14,655 nt of DNA from CBDUVZ01 sp965370805 (GTDB lineage: Bacteria > Hydrothermota > Tepidihabitantia > Tepidihabitantales > Tepidihabitantaceae). The DNA lies in the NCBI GenBank assembly GCA_965370805.1, contig CBDUVZ010000078.1:1-14655 (forward strand), written 5' to 3'. Below the pieces are notes generated by a model. That model saw only the letters and a list, made by a program, of their open reading frames with translations. It made no database searches and was not told where the DNA came from. A program made the position numbers and the translations under genes. This document shows positions 1-6,514 of this stretch, piece after piece (positions within the stretch are counted from its first letter, which is position 1; each line of letters opens with the position of its first letter).

Positions 1-102
1 GGCGACGTGATTGGCGACGTGATTGGCGACGTAGTTGGCGACGTGATTGGCGACGCGATTGGCGGCGTGATTGGCGACGTAGTTGGCGACGTAGTTGGCG
101 AC
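1..102. repeat. 12-bp tandem repeat (minisatellite), about 8.5 copies
   Basis: Eight consecutive 12-base units of the form GGCGACGTGATT, followed by a half unit, run from the window edge. Variants are GTAGTT in place of GTGATT, and single changes giving GACGCGATT or GGCGTGATT. The array probably continues upstream of the window. One + strand frame stays open and would encode a Gly-Asp-Val-Ile/Val tetrapeptide repeat, but that frame then runs into the non-coding-looking mosaic at 191-322. I therefore read this as an intergenic minisatellite, not a protein end. The units have no spacers, so it is not a CRISPR array. Confidence 0.85.
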
Positions 103-190
103 GACAGGGGGCGTTCCCGGGGGTCGGACCAGATGCGATTTCGGGTGTTATATTTGGCCGGTTTTGTGTGTTGCGGACCGGAGCGGAGTC

Positions 191-322
191 TTACCACAAA
201 GGCACGAAGAACACGAAGAAGACATGTCAACTGCGCACGGCCGAGCCGATGCCGCACCTGCCGGGTGACAATGCTTCTTAGTTCTTGGTCTGTTACTTGG
301 TGACCTTGGTGCCTTGGTGTTG
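191..322. repeat. Intergenic mosaic of short-period repeats (copy 1)
   Basis: Two blocks are visible. Block 191-224 contains ACCACAAAGGCACGAAG followed by a further ACACGAAGA unit (9-nt period). Block 282-322 contains three TTGGTG units spaced 8-9 nt apart. The first block is the reverse complement of the CTTCGTGCCTTTGTGGT text found near 6427-6443 and 10552-10570. The second matches the TTGGTG text near 6335-6363. Between and around them, 225-281 shows nothing recognisable. The mosaic lies immediately upstream of the mutM promoter. Confidence 0.7.
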
Positions 323-358
323 AAAGTCCTGTATCGGCTTTCGGGCGCGGGCCGGTCG

Positions 359-386
359 TTGACATCAGTGGCGGGCGGGATAGGAT
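359..386 (+). promoter_or_regulatory. Putative sigma-70-type promoter for the mutM operon
   Basis: A perfect -35 hexamer TTGACA (359-364) is followed by a 16-nt spacer and TAGGAT (381-386), which matches the TATAAT consensus at 4 of 6 positions. The -10 box ends 8 nt before the GTG start of mutM, so the expected transcript start is at or just before the start codon. CGGCTTTCGGG (335-345) precedes the -35 box by 13 nt. The AGGA inside the -10 hexamer could alternatively be read as a ribosome binding site, so the two readings compete. Confidence 0.5.
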
Positions 387-394
387 TTACGCCG

Positions 395-1231
395 GTGCCC
401 GAACTCCCTGAAGTCGAGACTATCCGGCGCGAGCTGTTGCCGCTGCTTGCCGGCCGGCGGATTGGGTCGGTTGTGGTTGCGCGGCGTGAGATTGTCGGTT
501 TTCCGGGGCCGGATGAGTTCGTTGCCGGTGTGGCGGGCCGGCGGATTGCGGAGCTGGGCCGCCGGGGTAAGTACCTGGTTTTCAAGCTGGACAAAGGTAA
601 GGACTTGGTCTTCCATCTGCGGTTGAGCGGGCACCTGGAGGTCTGCCGGAATGGTTCGGTGCCGCGGTTCGAGCGGATTCGGTTCCGGCTTTCGGGCGGG
701 GCGGTGCTTTCGTTCGTTGAGCCGAGGTTGCTCGGGCGGGTGTACCTGGTTGATTCCGGGCGGTATCCGGAGGTGCTGGCGGGTATGGAGCGGATGGGGC
801 CGGAGCCGATTGAGCCGGGGTTCACGGTTGACTATCTTGCCGGCAAACTGAAGGGCAGGACGGCCGCGGTGAAGGGTCTGCTGCTTGACCAGCGGATCTG
901 CTGCGGGGTGGGGAATATCTATTCGGATGAGGCTTTGCACCGGGCCCGGGTCCGGCCGACCCGACGCGGTGGAAGGTTGACCCGGGCCGAGGTTGTCCGG
1001 CTGACGCAGGGGCTGCGCCGGGTGCTGAGTTCCGGTATCAGGTGGTGCGGCACGACGCTGGGTGATGGTCAGTACGTGAGGCCCGGGACCGAGCGCGGGG
1101 GTTTTCAGAAGCACTTGCGGGTGTTCGGCCGGGAGGGTCTGCCGTGCCGGCGTCGCGGGTGCGACGGCACAGTCAAGCGTATCCGGCTGGTGAACCGGAG
1201 CAGTTACTTCTGCCCGAACTGCCAGGTGTAG
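395..1231 (+). CDS. mutM: Formamidopyrimidine-DNA glycosylase (Fpg/MutM)
   Basis: Bifunctional base-excision-repair enzyme that removes oxidised purines such as 8-oxoguanine and nicks the abasic site. The GTG start at 395 is chosen because it yields the family N-terminus MPELPEVET, whose Pro2 is the catalytic nucleophile and Glu3 the acid; the longer open frame upstream has no homologous residues. Visible features: K59 in the GRRGKYL loop, the helix-two-turn-helix segment with N174 in GVGNIYSDEAL, and a C-terminal zinc finger C251-x4-C256-x16-C273-x2-C276 ending in the typical CPNCQ. The length of 278 residues is normal. The residue usually Met in the HLxMSG loop is Leu77 here (HLRLSG), a mild deviation at a void-filling position. 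It heads a tight run of four genes; the next gene starts 10 nt after the stop. Likely driven by the promoter at 359-386. Confidence 0.95.
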   Translation: MPELPEVETIRRELLPLLAGRRIGSVVVARREIVGFPGPDEFVAGVAGRRIAELGRRGKYLVFKLDKGKDLVFHLRLSGHLEVCRNGSVPRFERIRFRLSGGAVLSFVEPRLLGRVYLVDSGRYPEVLAGMERMGPEPIEPGFTVDYLAGKLKGRTAAVKGLLLDQRICCGVGNIYSDEALHRARVRPTRRGGRLTRAEVVRLTQGLRRVLSSGIRWCGTTLGDGQYVRPGTERGGFQKHLRVFGREGLPCRRRGCDGTVKRIRLVNRSSYFCPNCQV

Positions 1232-1241
1232 GAGCGATTGG

Positions 1242-2153
1242 ATGAGGCTGGGCACGCTTGGAATCATCTGTCACGGCGGCTCGGGGGTCATCAAGGATAA
1301 GGCGGCTGCGGCCGCTGGCCTGGACCAGGCAATCCGGGAGGGATACCGGCTGCTGCGGCAGAGCGCAAGCGCGCAGGACGTTGTGATTGAGGCGGTGAGA
1401 ATCATGGAGGACAACCCGGTGTTCAACTGCGGGACCGGGTCTTCCCTGACGCTTGACGGCCGTGCGGAGATGGACGCGGCGGTGATGACCCAGGGCGGCA
1501 GGTTCGGCGGCGTCTGCTGTATCACCGGGGTCAGGAACCCGATTCTGGTGGCCGAGAAGGTGATGAAGGAGACCGACCATCTGCTGATGTGCGGCTCTGG
1601 CGCGACGGGTTTCGCCCGGAAGCTGGGTTTTGCGGAGCATGACGTTGTGACCGAAGTTGCCCGGCAGCAGTTGGACAAGCTGATTCGTGAGGGCGAGTCG
1701 AAGTACATGCCTAATTTCGACAAGATGATGAAGCTCGGGACTGTGGGCGCGGTGGCGACCGACGGGCACGGCAAGCTGGCGGCGGCTACTTCAAGCGGGG
1801 GGCTTGCGGGTCGGCTGCCCGGCAGAATCGGGGATTCGGCGGTTCCGGGCGCGGGTACGTATGCCGGGCCGAGCGGGGCGGTTTCCTGCACCGGGCACGG
1901 CGAGGTGATTATCGGGCTGATGCTGGCAAAGGAAACGGTGGAGAAGATGAAGACGATGCCGGGTTCGGTTTCGGTCACGCTGGCCCTGTCCGAGGCGAGG
2001 CGGCGCAAGGCGTGGTGCGGGATGATCGGGTTCGATGCGAGGGGCGGGGTGTGCTTCGGTCATACCGCCCCGGAGATGGCCTACGGATATATGGTTGCGG
2101 ACCATCTGTTCATGTTTGCCGAAGAGAAGAAGAAGCGGCGGGGTCGAAACTGA
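1242..2153 (+). CDS. Isoaspartyl peptidase / L-asparaginase (Ntn-hydrolase, plant type)
   Basis: Autoprocessing N-terminal-nucleophile hydrolase, family T2, which cleaves isoaspartyl dipeptides and L-asparagine. The N-terminus (GIICHGGSG) and the GTVGAVA cleavage motif are typical; T167 is the predicted nucleophile released by self-cleavage before it. R195 and D198 (RIGDS) and T218-G219 (CTGHGE) fall at the same distances from T167 (28, 31, 51) as R207, D210 and T230 do from T179 in E. coli EcAIII (IaaA), which supports an intact active site. Length is 303 residues with a short basic tail (EEKKKRRGRN). AGGAG at 1230-1234 lies 7 nt before the ATG and overlaps the mutM stop codon, so translation is probably coupled. 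No signal peptide is visible, so a cytoplasmic role in turning over damaged peptides is the likely job. Confidence 0.92.
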   Translation: MRLGTLGIICHGGSGVIKDKAAAAAGLDQAIREGYRLLRQSASAQDVVIEAVRIMEDNPVFNCGTGSSLTLDGRAEMDAAVMTQGGRFGGVCCITGVRNPILVAEKVMKETDHLLMCGSGATGFARKLGFAEHDVVTEVARQQLDKLIREGESKYMPNFDKMMKLGTVGAVATDGHGKLAAATSSGGLAGRLPGRIGDSAVPGAGTYAGPSGAVSCTGHGEVIIGLMLAKETVEKMKTMPGSVSVTLALSEARRRKAWCGMIGFDARGGVCFGHTAPEMAYGYMVADHLFMFAEEKKKRRGRN

Positions 2154-2155
2154 GT

Positions 2156-5008
2156 ATGGCTGACAGCGGAATGCGTCGTTTGTTGTCCGGCGCCGGGGCG
2201 GTTCTGCTGCTCACCGCGGTTGTGGCTACGTCGGTATCGGGCCAGTATTACTACTTCGGCAAGAACAAGGTCCAGACCAGGGAGTACAATTTCCAGAGCC
2301 TGCAGACCGAGCATTTCAATATCCTGTTCTACCCGGGCGGCGAGTCGGTGGCCGAGTTCGCGGCCGAAGCAGCGGAGAAGTATTACGCCGGTACGGCCCA
2401 TGACCTGGGCGTCGAGCTTGATGCCAGGGTCCCGCTGATTCTCTACCTTTCGCCGGGCCAGTTCACGGAAACCAATGTCATTACCGCGGTAATCGAAGAA
2501 GGAGTGGGCGGGTTTGCCGAGCTGTTCAAGAACCGGATTGTGGTGCCGTTCAACGGTTCGTACAGCGACCTGTATCACGTTATCGGTCACGAGCTGACGC
2601 ATATCTTCGAGTTCCAGATGTTCTACCGGTCGCAGTTATCGACCCTGCTGGGCGCGGTCGGCGAGTTCCAGATTCCGCTCTGGGTGATGGAGGGTTTTGC
2701 CGAGTTCCAGTCCGGGTGGGTCAACGTCCGGTCCGACGTGTTCATGCGGGACGTGGTGCTCAATGACCGGCTGGTCCCGCTGCAGGACCTGCATGACGGC
2801 ATGGGCTACCTGGTCTACCGGGAAGGGGAATCGTTCTTCCAGTACGTGGCCGGGAAGTACGGCCGGAAAAAGGTGTATGAATTCCTGCACACGCTGAAGA
2901 ACAAGCGGAGTCTCGACGGGACTTTCCGGGCCGTGTTCGGGATGGATATCAAGCAGTTCAGTTCGGAATGGGAGCGCTGGCTGCGGAAGCGGTACTGGCC
3001 CCAGGCGGTGAAGCTCGACAACTTCGATGACCTGGGTCGCCGGCTGACCGAACACCGGAAGGACGGGTCGGTCTATAACACCGCGCCCGCGGTTTCGCCG
3101 AGCGGGACAAAAGTGGCGATGATATCGGACCGGCTGGAGTACAACGACTGCTACGTGGTTTCCGCGATGGACGGCCGGGTGCTCAAGCGGCTGGTCAAGG
3201 GCGGCCGTTCCGGGGGGTTCGAGTCGATGCACCTGCTGCGGCCCGGGGTTGCCTGGTCCCCGGACGAGAAGCTGGTGGCAATCGCGACCAAGAGCGCGGG
3301 CCGGGACAATATCGCGCTGGTCGAGTACCCGGGCGGCAAGGTGAAGCGGAGACTGGCGTCCGGTCTGGACGCGGTGTACAGCCCGAAGTTCTCGCCGGAC
3401 GGCGACCGGCTCGTTTTCATCGGCCTGAGAAACGGGTTCAGCGACGTCTACGTGGTCGATGCCGCGGGCGGCGAGCCGGAGAGGATTACGTACGACATGT
3501 ACGAGGAACGGGACCCGTCGTTCTCGCCCGGAGGGGACACGATTGTGTTCGTTTCCGACCGGCCGGACCGGGGCGAGGAATGGGTGCCGGGACGGTATGC
3601 GCTATGGCTGAACACCGGCCCGGGCCGGTTCGAGCGGATTGCCGAAAGCGGGGGCGAGCTTGGATTCCCGATCTTCTCCGGTTCCGGTGAATACCTGTTC
3701 TACGTCGCGGCCGACTCGGGCAGGAATATCCACGTCTATTCGCTGGCGGAGCAGCGGGTCGTGCGCGAGACCGATTTCCTCGGCGAAGTCTCCTACCTTT
3801 CGCTGTCCGGGGACGACCGGAAGCTGGTGTTCGCCTACTTCGATGACGTCGGCTGGGATGTCGCCACGATTATGCAGCCGCTGGAACGGATACCGGTTGC
3901 TGCCGGCGATGCGTTCCGCGCCCCGGGCGATACGGTTGCTTTCTCCCGCCGGGGAATCGATTACGACAAGGTGAAGCCAGCGGGGTTCAGCCTGTCGCCG
4001 GACTATGCGGTCGGGGCCGCGTCGTACAGCACCTACGGCGGCCTGGCCGGGGTTGTGAACATCTCGCTGAGCGATATGCTCGGGGACCACCGCTTCGAGA
4101 TCTACACCGATATCTACGGCGACGTGCTGAATTCGGACCTGTTCCTGCAGTACTGGCTGCTGCCGTTCCGGATTGATTACGGGTTCATGTTGTTCCAGTA
4201 CACCGAGGTTCCGTACTACTACCCGTGGTCCTACCTGGTCGAGCGGGTGAATCGCGGCGGGGACGTGCTCGGCTTGTATCCGTTCAACCGGTTCCTTCGG
4301 GCCGAACTGGGACTGACCGGGTACTGGAGCCAGGTGACCTTTTGGGAATACGACCCGGCACCGGCAGGCGGGTGGTACGTGGACGACCGTGAGGACCAGG
4401 GAATCTTCTACGGAACCGGGGCGTTTGTCTTCGACAATACGTACTGGGTCGGGCAGGGACCGGCGCGCGGCACCCGGGCCCGGCTCGGCGGCAACGTGTC
4501 GCTTCCCCGGATTTCCGCCCGCCAGTTCCAGGAGGCGTTCCTGGACCTGCGCAACTACCAGCGGCTGGGCCGGCGGTTCGTGTTTGCCTCCCGTGCCTAC
4601 GGGCTGGCCAACTTCGGCCGCGACGCGGACCGGTACTACATCGGCGGCGAGTCGGTGCGGGGCTACGGCTGGGGCGAATTCTACGAGGAGACCGGGCCCG
4701 GCGTGGGCCTGGTCGGCTTCGAGTTGCGCTGCCCGTTCATCGACCGGCTGGACATCGCGTTCCCGCTGCCGCTGTCGTTTGGCGGTATCAGGGGCGTCGC
4801 GTTTCTCGACGCGGGGATGGTCTTCCGCGACGGCATGAGGATATGGGACAGCGACAGTAGCCGGCTGGCCGACTTGAAGCTCGGAGTCGGGGCCGGCATC
4901 AGGGTTCAGATTTCCTATTTCTCCCTGATGTTCGACTGGGCCAAGCCGCTGTCGGCGACCGAGAACAACGGCTGGAAGTTCCTGTTCGGCATCGGGACTG
5001 ATTTCTAG
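2156..5008 (+). CDS. Outer-membrane fusion: MA-type metallopeptidase, TolB-like propeller, Omp85-like barrel
   Basis: A 950-residue exported protein; the exact substrate is unknown. Start ATG 2156 lies 2 nt after the previous stop and precedes a signal peptide (MRRLL, then a hydrophobic stretch, ending near VSGQ). Residues about 35-285 look like a gluzincin metallopeptidase of the MA superfamily: HELTH at 145-149 and WVMEGFAEF with E179 as the likely third zinc ligand. Residues about 300-580 carry PD40/TolB-type beta-propeller repeats (SPSGTKVAMISD, SPDEKLVAIAT, SPDGDRLVFIG, SPGGDTIVFVSD). Residues about 610-950 are aromatic-rich beta strands ending in Phe, with SVRGYGWGE at 833-841 matching the VRGF/Y loop-6 motif of BamA/Omp85 barrels. 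No POTRA domains are visible; the peptidase and propeller occupy their place. A weak GGGG near 2139 may serve as ribosome binding site. An alternative start at ATG 2171 keeps the signal peptide. Domain calls are firm; function is inference. Confidence 0.88.
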   Translation: MADSGMRRLLSGAGAVLLLTAVVATSVSGQYYYFGKNKVQTREYNFQSLQTEHFNILFYPGGESVAEFAAEAAEKYYAGTAHDLGVELDARVPLILYLSPGQFTETNVITAVIEEGVGGFAELFKNRIVVPFNGSYSDLYHVIGHELTHIFEFQMFYRSQLSTLLGAVGEFQIPLWVMEGFAEFQSGWVNVRSDVFMRDVVLNDRLVPLQDLHDGMGYLVYREGESFFQYVAGKYGRKKVYEFLHTLKNKRSLDGTFRAVFGMDIKQFSSEWERWLRKRYWPQAVKLDNFDDLGRRLTEHRKDGSVYNTAPAVSPSGTKVAMISDRLEYNDCYVVSAMDGRVLKRLVKGGRSGGFESMHLLRPGVAWSPDEKLVAIATKSAGRDNIALVEYPGGKVKRRLASGLDAVYSPKFSPDGDRLVFIGLRNGFSDVYVVDAAGGEPERITYDMYEERDPSFSPGGDTIVFVSDRPDRGEEWVPGRYALWLNTGPGRFERIAESGGELGFPIFSGSGEYLFYVAADSGRNIHVYSLAEQRVVRETDFLGEVSYLSLSGDDRKLVFAYFDDVGWDVATIMQPLERIPVAAGDAFRAPGDTVAFSRRGIDYDKVKPAGFSLSPDYAVGAASYSTYGGLAGVVNISLSDMLGDHRFEIYTDIYGDVLNSDLFLQYWLLPFRIDYGFMLFQYTEVPYYYPWSYLVERVNRGGDVLGLYPFNRFLRAELGLTGYWSQVTFWEYDPAPAGGWYVDDREDQGIFYGTGAFVFDNTYWVGQGPARGTRARLGGNVSLPRISARQFQEAFLDLRNYQRLGRRFVFASRAYGLANFGRDADRYYIGGESVRGYGWGEFYEETGPGVGLVGFELRCPFIDRLDIAFPLPLSFGGIRGVAFLDAGMVFRDGMRIWDSDSSRLADLKLGVGAGIRVQISYFSLMFDWAKPLSATENNGWKFLFGIGTDF

Positions 5009-5018
5009 GCTGATTACG

Positions 5019-6221
5019 TTGAGACAACTGCTTCCGGGTCTGGCCTGCCTGCTGGCGCTGCTGACCCCCGGCTGTTTCCCGGCGATTGAACGGCCGGTTA
5101 CGGTTGACCCCGAGCGAGCGCCGTCCCTTGCCTGGGACCGGCTCCGGGCAGTCCGGTCATTCCGATTCAGGCTGCGCTATCACACGGACAGACCGTTCGA
5201 GTTGGGTTCTGACCTCAGCGGCGTATGGCAGGCGCCCGACCGCGAATCCTGGTCCGGGACGGCCTGGCGCATCGGCGAGCGGTGGGGAGTCGAACTGGTC
5301 GGCAGCGGCGCGGACCAGTACGAGAAGAGCGGTTCCGGGTGGTCGCGGACGGCCCGCGGGGTGGAGACGCAGGTCTTCGAGCAGGCGCACCACGTGCTGC
5401 TCGGGAAGAAGCTGCAGTTCGAGGAGGAAGCGGGCAACCGGTATCGCTACCGGTTCAACCCGTCGGTGCGCATTCTCGACCCGGCCAAGACGAAGAGTTT
5501 CACCGGCGTTCTGGAGATCGACCGGCGATACGGACTGCCGACTAGGATTCACTGCTCGGACCTGGCCCGGACCGCGGAGTGGGAACTGGTGCTCGACCGG
5601 TTCAATCGCGCCGGGCAGGTCAAGGTGCCGTTCGTGGCCGAACTGGAGGTCGAGATTGCGCTGGCCGGCCGGGTCAGCCGTTCCGGGCTCGGGCTGGCGG
5701 TGACGGTGCTGAGAGAACGGCTGGAATCGCTGGGCTGGGAGTACCGGCTGAACCGGGAGTGGGGCAGGCTTGTGCTCCGACTCGACCGGCGGATTTCCGG
5801 ACGGCAGTTGGAGTTGTTGCTTTCCGCGGGCAGGGTCGAAGTGTGGCGCGGGGTCTGGGTCGGGGATTCGCCGGCAGCGGACAGCGCCCGGTCGGTGGTT
5901 GTCGGCGGCGACGCCGCCCGGCGGGTTCTGCTGAGCGGGATGGTCGCCGGCAACGGCGGATTCAGGGCCGGTTCCGGCGCCGAGTTGCTGCCGGAGCCGA
6001 GACTGGTGCTTGAGTTCGAAGAACCGCTGCCGGCCGGCGGCGACAGCGGGTCGGTGCTGGTATTGCTGGTCAACGGCGAAGCGGTGGGCAGTTGCCCGGG
6101 AGTCGATTCGGCAGCGGCCGATTTCTTCGGGCTGGGGAACCAGGCGTTCGTCGAGATACTCGCAGCAGTCGCCAACAGCCCGGCGCTCGGCACCGGGTTC
6201 CGGATTGCCCGGATGAGATGA
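5019..6221 (+). CDS. Lipoprotein with LolA-like N-terminal half and SecD P1-like C-terminal half
   Basis: A 400-residue protein starting at TTG 5019, 10 nt after the previous stop. The start is chosen because it gives a clean lipoprotein signal (hydrophobic LACLLALLTPG, then C19); the lipobox is imperfect because Pro precedes Gly. Residues about 30-195 contain alternating strands and a late LEIDRRYGLPTRI segment, compatible with a LolA/LppX-type lipid-binding fold (weak call). Residues about 200-400 resemble the periplasmic P1 region of SecD: AVTVLRERLESLGW followed by GRLVLRLDRRIS and LLSAGRVEVWRG parallels the SecD pattern of an R-rich helix, a LPG-type strand and a LEFR strand, and LVLLVNGEAVGSCPGV parallels the later VLDGKVISAP-type segment. 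No transmembrane helices follow, so it is not SecD itself. It probably acts on the periplasmic side of an envelope membrane and belongs with the upstream outer-membrane protein in one operon. The SecD relation is by eye and needs a profile search. Confidence 0.8.
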   Translation: MRQLLPGLACLLALLTPGCFPAIERPVTVDPERAPSLAWDRLRAVRSFRFRLRYHTDRPFELGSDLSGVWQAPDRESWSGTAWRIGERWGVELVGSGADQYEKSGSGWSRTARGVETQVFEQAHHVLLGKKLQFEEEAGNRYRYRFNPSVRILDPAKTKSFTGVLEIDRRYGLPTRIHCSDLARTAEWELVLDRFNRAGQVKVPFVAELEVEIALAGRVSRSGLGLAVTVLRERLESLGWEYRLNREWGRLVLRLDRRISGRQLELLLSAGRVEVWRGVWVGDSPAADSARSVVVGGDAARRVLLSGMVAGNGGFRAGSGAELLPEPRLVLEFEEPLPAGGDSGSVLVLLVNGEAVGSCPGVDSAAADFFGLGNQAFVEILAAVANSPALGTGFRIARMR

Positions 6222-6238
6222 GCCCCAGGAACCGAAGA

Positions 6239-6466
6239 CAAACCGCCAAGAGCGCCAAGAACGCCAAGGGAATGCCGAATGCCGAATGAGGAAGATTGCC
6301 GCAGTCGCTTCGCTCCTTCGCAATGACAGCTCTCCTTTTGGTGCTCTTGGTGACTTGGTGTTTACTGCAGTTCCGATTTCCGGCTTTCATCTGTGTCTAT
6401 CCGTGTTTATCCGTGGTTGCTTTTTCTTCGTGCCTTTGTGGTGTAATCCCCATGGCGGTTTTCGGG
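6239..6466. repeat. Intergenic mosaic of short-period repeats (copy 2)
   Basis: The 293-base gap 6222-6514 contains no gene. In order it shows: three GCCAAG units with 9-nt period (6243-6269); GCCGAAT twice (6274-6287); an ATTGCCGCAGTCGC... ...CGCAATGACAG segment (6295-6329); TTGGTG units (6337-6362), which invert the first block; CTGTGTCTATCCGTGTTTAT with a 10-nt period (6391-6420); CTTCGTGCCTTTGTGGTG (6427-6443); and CGGTTTTCGGG (6456-6466). The outer CCAAG and TTGGTG blocks could pair as an imperfect hairpin. Most of the right half recurs at 10516-10593. Confidence 0.8.
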
Positions 6467-6479
6467 TGAGCCGGTTGGC

Positions 6480-6507
6480 TTGACTTGCTTGGGTGCGAAT
6501 TTAGACT
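6480..6507 (+). promoter_or_regulatory. Putative promoter of the porU-like gene, apparently leaderless
   Basis: TTGACT (6480-6485), a 16-nt spacer and TAGACT (6502-6507; 4 of 6 consensus bases) lie directly upstream of ATG 6515. The -10 box ends 7 nt before the ATG, where transcription would normally begin. There is no Shine-Dalgarno sequence before this ATG, which is consistent with a leaderless mRNA. CGGTTTTCGGG ends 13 nt before the -35 box, the same spacing as at the mutM promoter. Confidence 0.5.
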
Positions 6508-6514
6508 AGCGGCA

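Noticed and set aside
1..102. CRISPR array
   Set aside because: Units are contiguous 12-mers with no spacers and no cas genes are nearby.
7..303. Small + strand gene with a Gly-Asp-Val-Ile repeat
   Set aside because: The frame runs from the minisatellite into the repeat mosaic (translating as text such as TTKARRTRR) and shows no domain; no start signal is visible.
6286..6483. Small + strand open frame in the gap before the porU-like gene
   Set aside because: It is made entirely of repeat modules shared with other intergenic regions, so its translation reflects the repeat and not a protein.
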